DNA from: Betaproteobacteria bacterium
Lineage (GTDB): Bacteria; Pseudomonadota; Gammaproteobacteria; Burkholderiales; UBA9220
DNA length: 5,043 bases
Direction of reading: 5' to 3'
Assembly: GCA_003519965.1 (NCBI GenBank)
Contig: DOVS01000154.1
Span: 1-5,043, forward strand
The notes under the pieces are model-generated. The model made no database searches. It saw only the letters and a list, made by a program, of their open reading frames with translations, and had not been told where the DNA came from. Positions 4,897 through 5,043 of the stretch are shown here, one piece after another (position 1 is the stretch's first letter; each line of letters begins with the position of its first letter). The position numbers and the translations under genes are program-made.

Positions 4897-5043
4897 TCGC
4901 CGGCAGCGCCAATGAAACCCCGATGGTGCGTTTCGAGAACGTCAGCAAATGCTATGGCGATTTAAAGGTTCTTGACCAACTCGACCTCGATATCGCGGCC
5001 AACGAGAAAGTGGCGGTCATCGGGCCATCCGGTTCCGGCAAGA
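4893..5043 (+). CDS. ehuA: Ectoine/hydroxyectoine ABC transporter ATP-binding protein EhuA (partial, N-terminus)
   Basis: Fifty codons are visible before the window ends. The product begins MIAGSANETPMVRFENVSKC and continues with YGDLKVLDQLDLDI, the normal first strands of an ABC ATPase, including the A-loop aromatic Y21 that stacks on adenine. The Walker A motif GPSGSGK is at residues 44-50, and the sequence is cut right after it. The protein would drive import through EhuC/EhuD on the cytoplasmic face. The ATG overlaps the ehuD stop (ATGA, 4893-4896), and AAGGAAAGG lies at about 4878-4886. The signature motif and Walker B lie outside the window, so function rests on the Walker A motif and operon position. 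Confidence 0.9.
   Translation, partial: MIAGSANETPMVRFENVSKCYGDLKVLDQLDLDIAANEKVAVIGPSGSGK

Noticed and set aside
1..5043. CRISPR array, tRNA, rRNA or riboswitch
   Set aside because: No regularly spaced direct repeats, no tRNA-like cloverleaf or CCA-ended acceptor, and no conserved riboswitch core were seen on either strand by eye.

Overview
The window is a junction between the distal end of an integron gene-cassette array (about 1-1321) and chromosomal-looking sequence that carries an ectoine/hydroxyectoine uptake operon (2557 to the right edge). The ehu genes, the GC-rich codon use of that half, a lipoprotein with a lipobox and a Sec-exported periplasmic binding protein all fit a Gram-negative proteobacterium. 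I cannot name the genus.

Left part. Three imperfect inverted repeats with the architecture of integron attC sites lie at 38-121, 560-640 and 1249-1321. They bound two complete cassettes. Cassette 1 (116-634) holds a gene for a small membrane-anchored protein of unknown function, broken by a frameshift near 394. Cassette 2 (635-1315) holds a 195-residue class I SAM-dependent methyltransferase of unknown substrate. In each cassette the first six bases, with the preceding G, are the exact reverse complement of that cassette's own R'' heptamer, which supports these boundaries strongly. No integrase gene is in the window. By cassette orientation it would lie to the left.

Middle part. The last attC runs directly into a truncated, minus-strand 5' end of an IS3-family orfA with its terminal region (about 1316-1513). 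This looks like the scar where the array ends. Next comes a visibly AT-richer stretch with a poly-A run and two small palindromes, then a gene for an uncharacterised outer-membrane-type lipoprotein (1665-2216). A 340-base gap follows, without an intact gene but with a coding-like relic on the minus strand.

Right part. ehuB (binding protein), ehuC and ehuD (two permeases) and the first 50 codons of ehuA (ATPase) lie in order on the plus strand. A 76-base gap separates ehuB from ehuC. The C-D and D-A junctions overlap by 1 and 4 bases, as expected for translational coupling. Together they would form a periplasmic binding-protein-dependent importer for ectoine-type compatible solutes, used for osmoprotection or as nutrients. 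No regulator gene and no convincing promoter for the operon is visible here.

I found no clear sign of an undescribed multi-gene system. The most noteworthy features are the cassette array end, its methyltransferase cassette, and the exact junction with the IS3 remnant.
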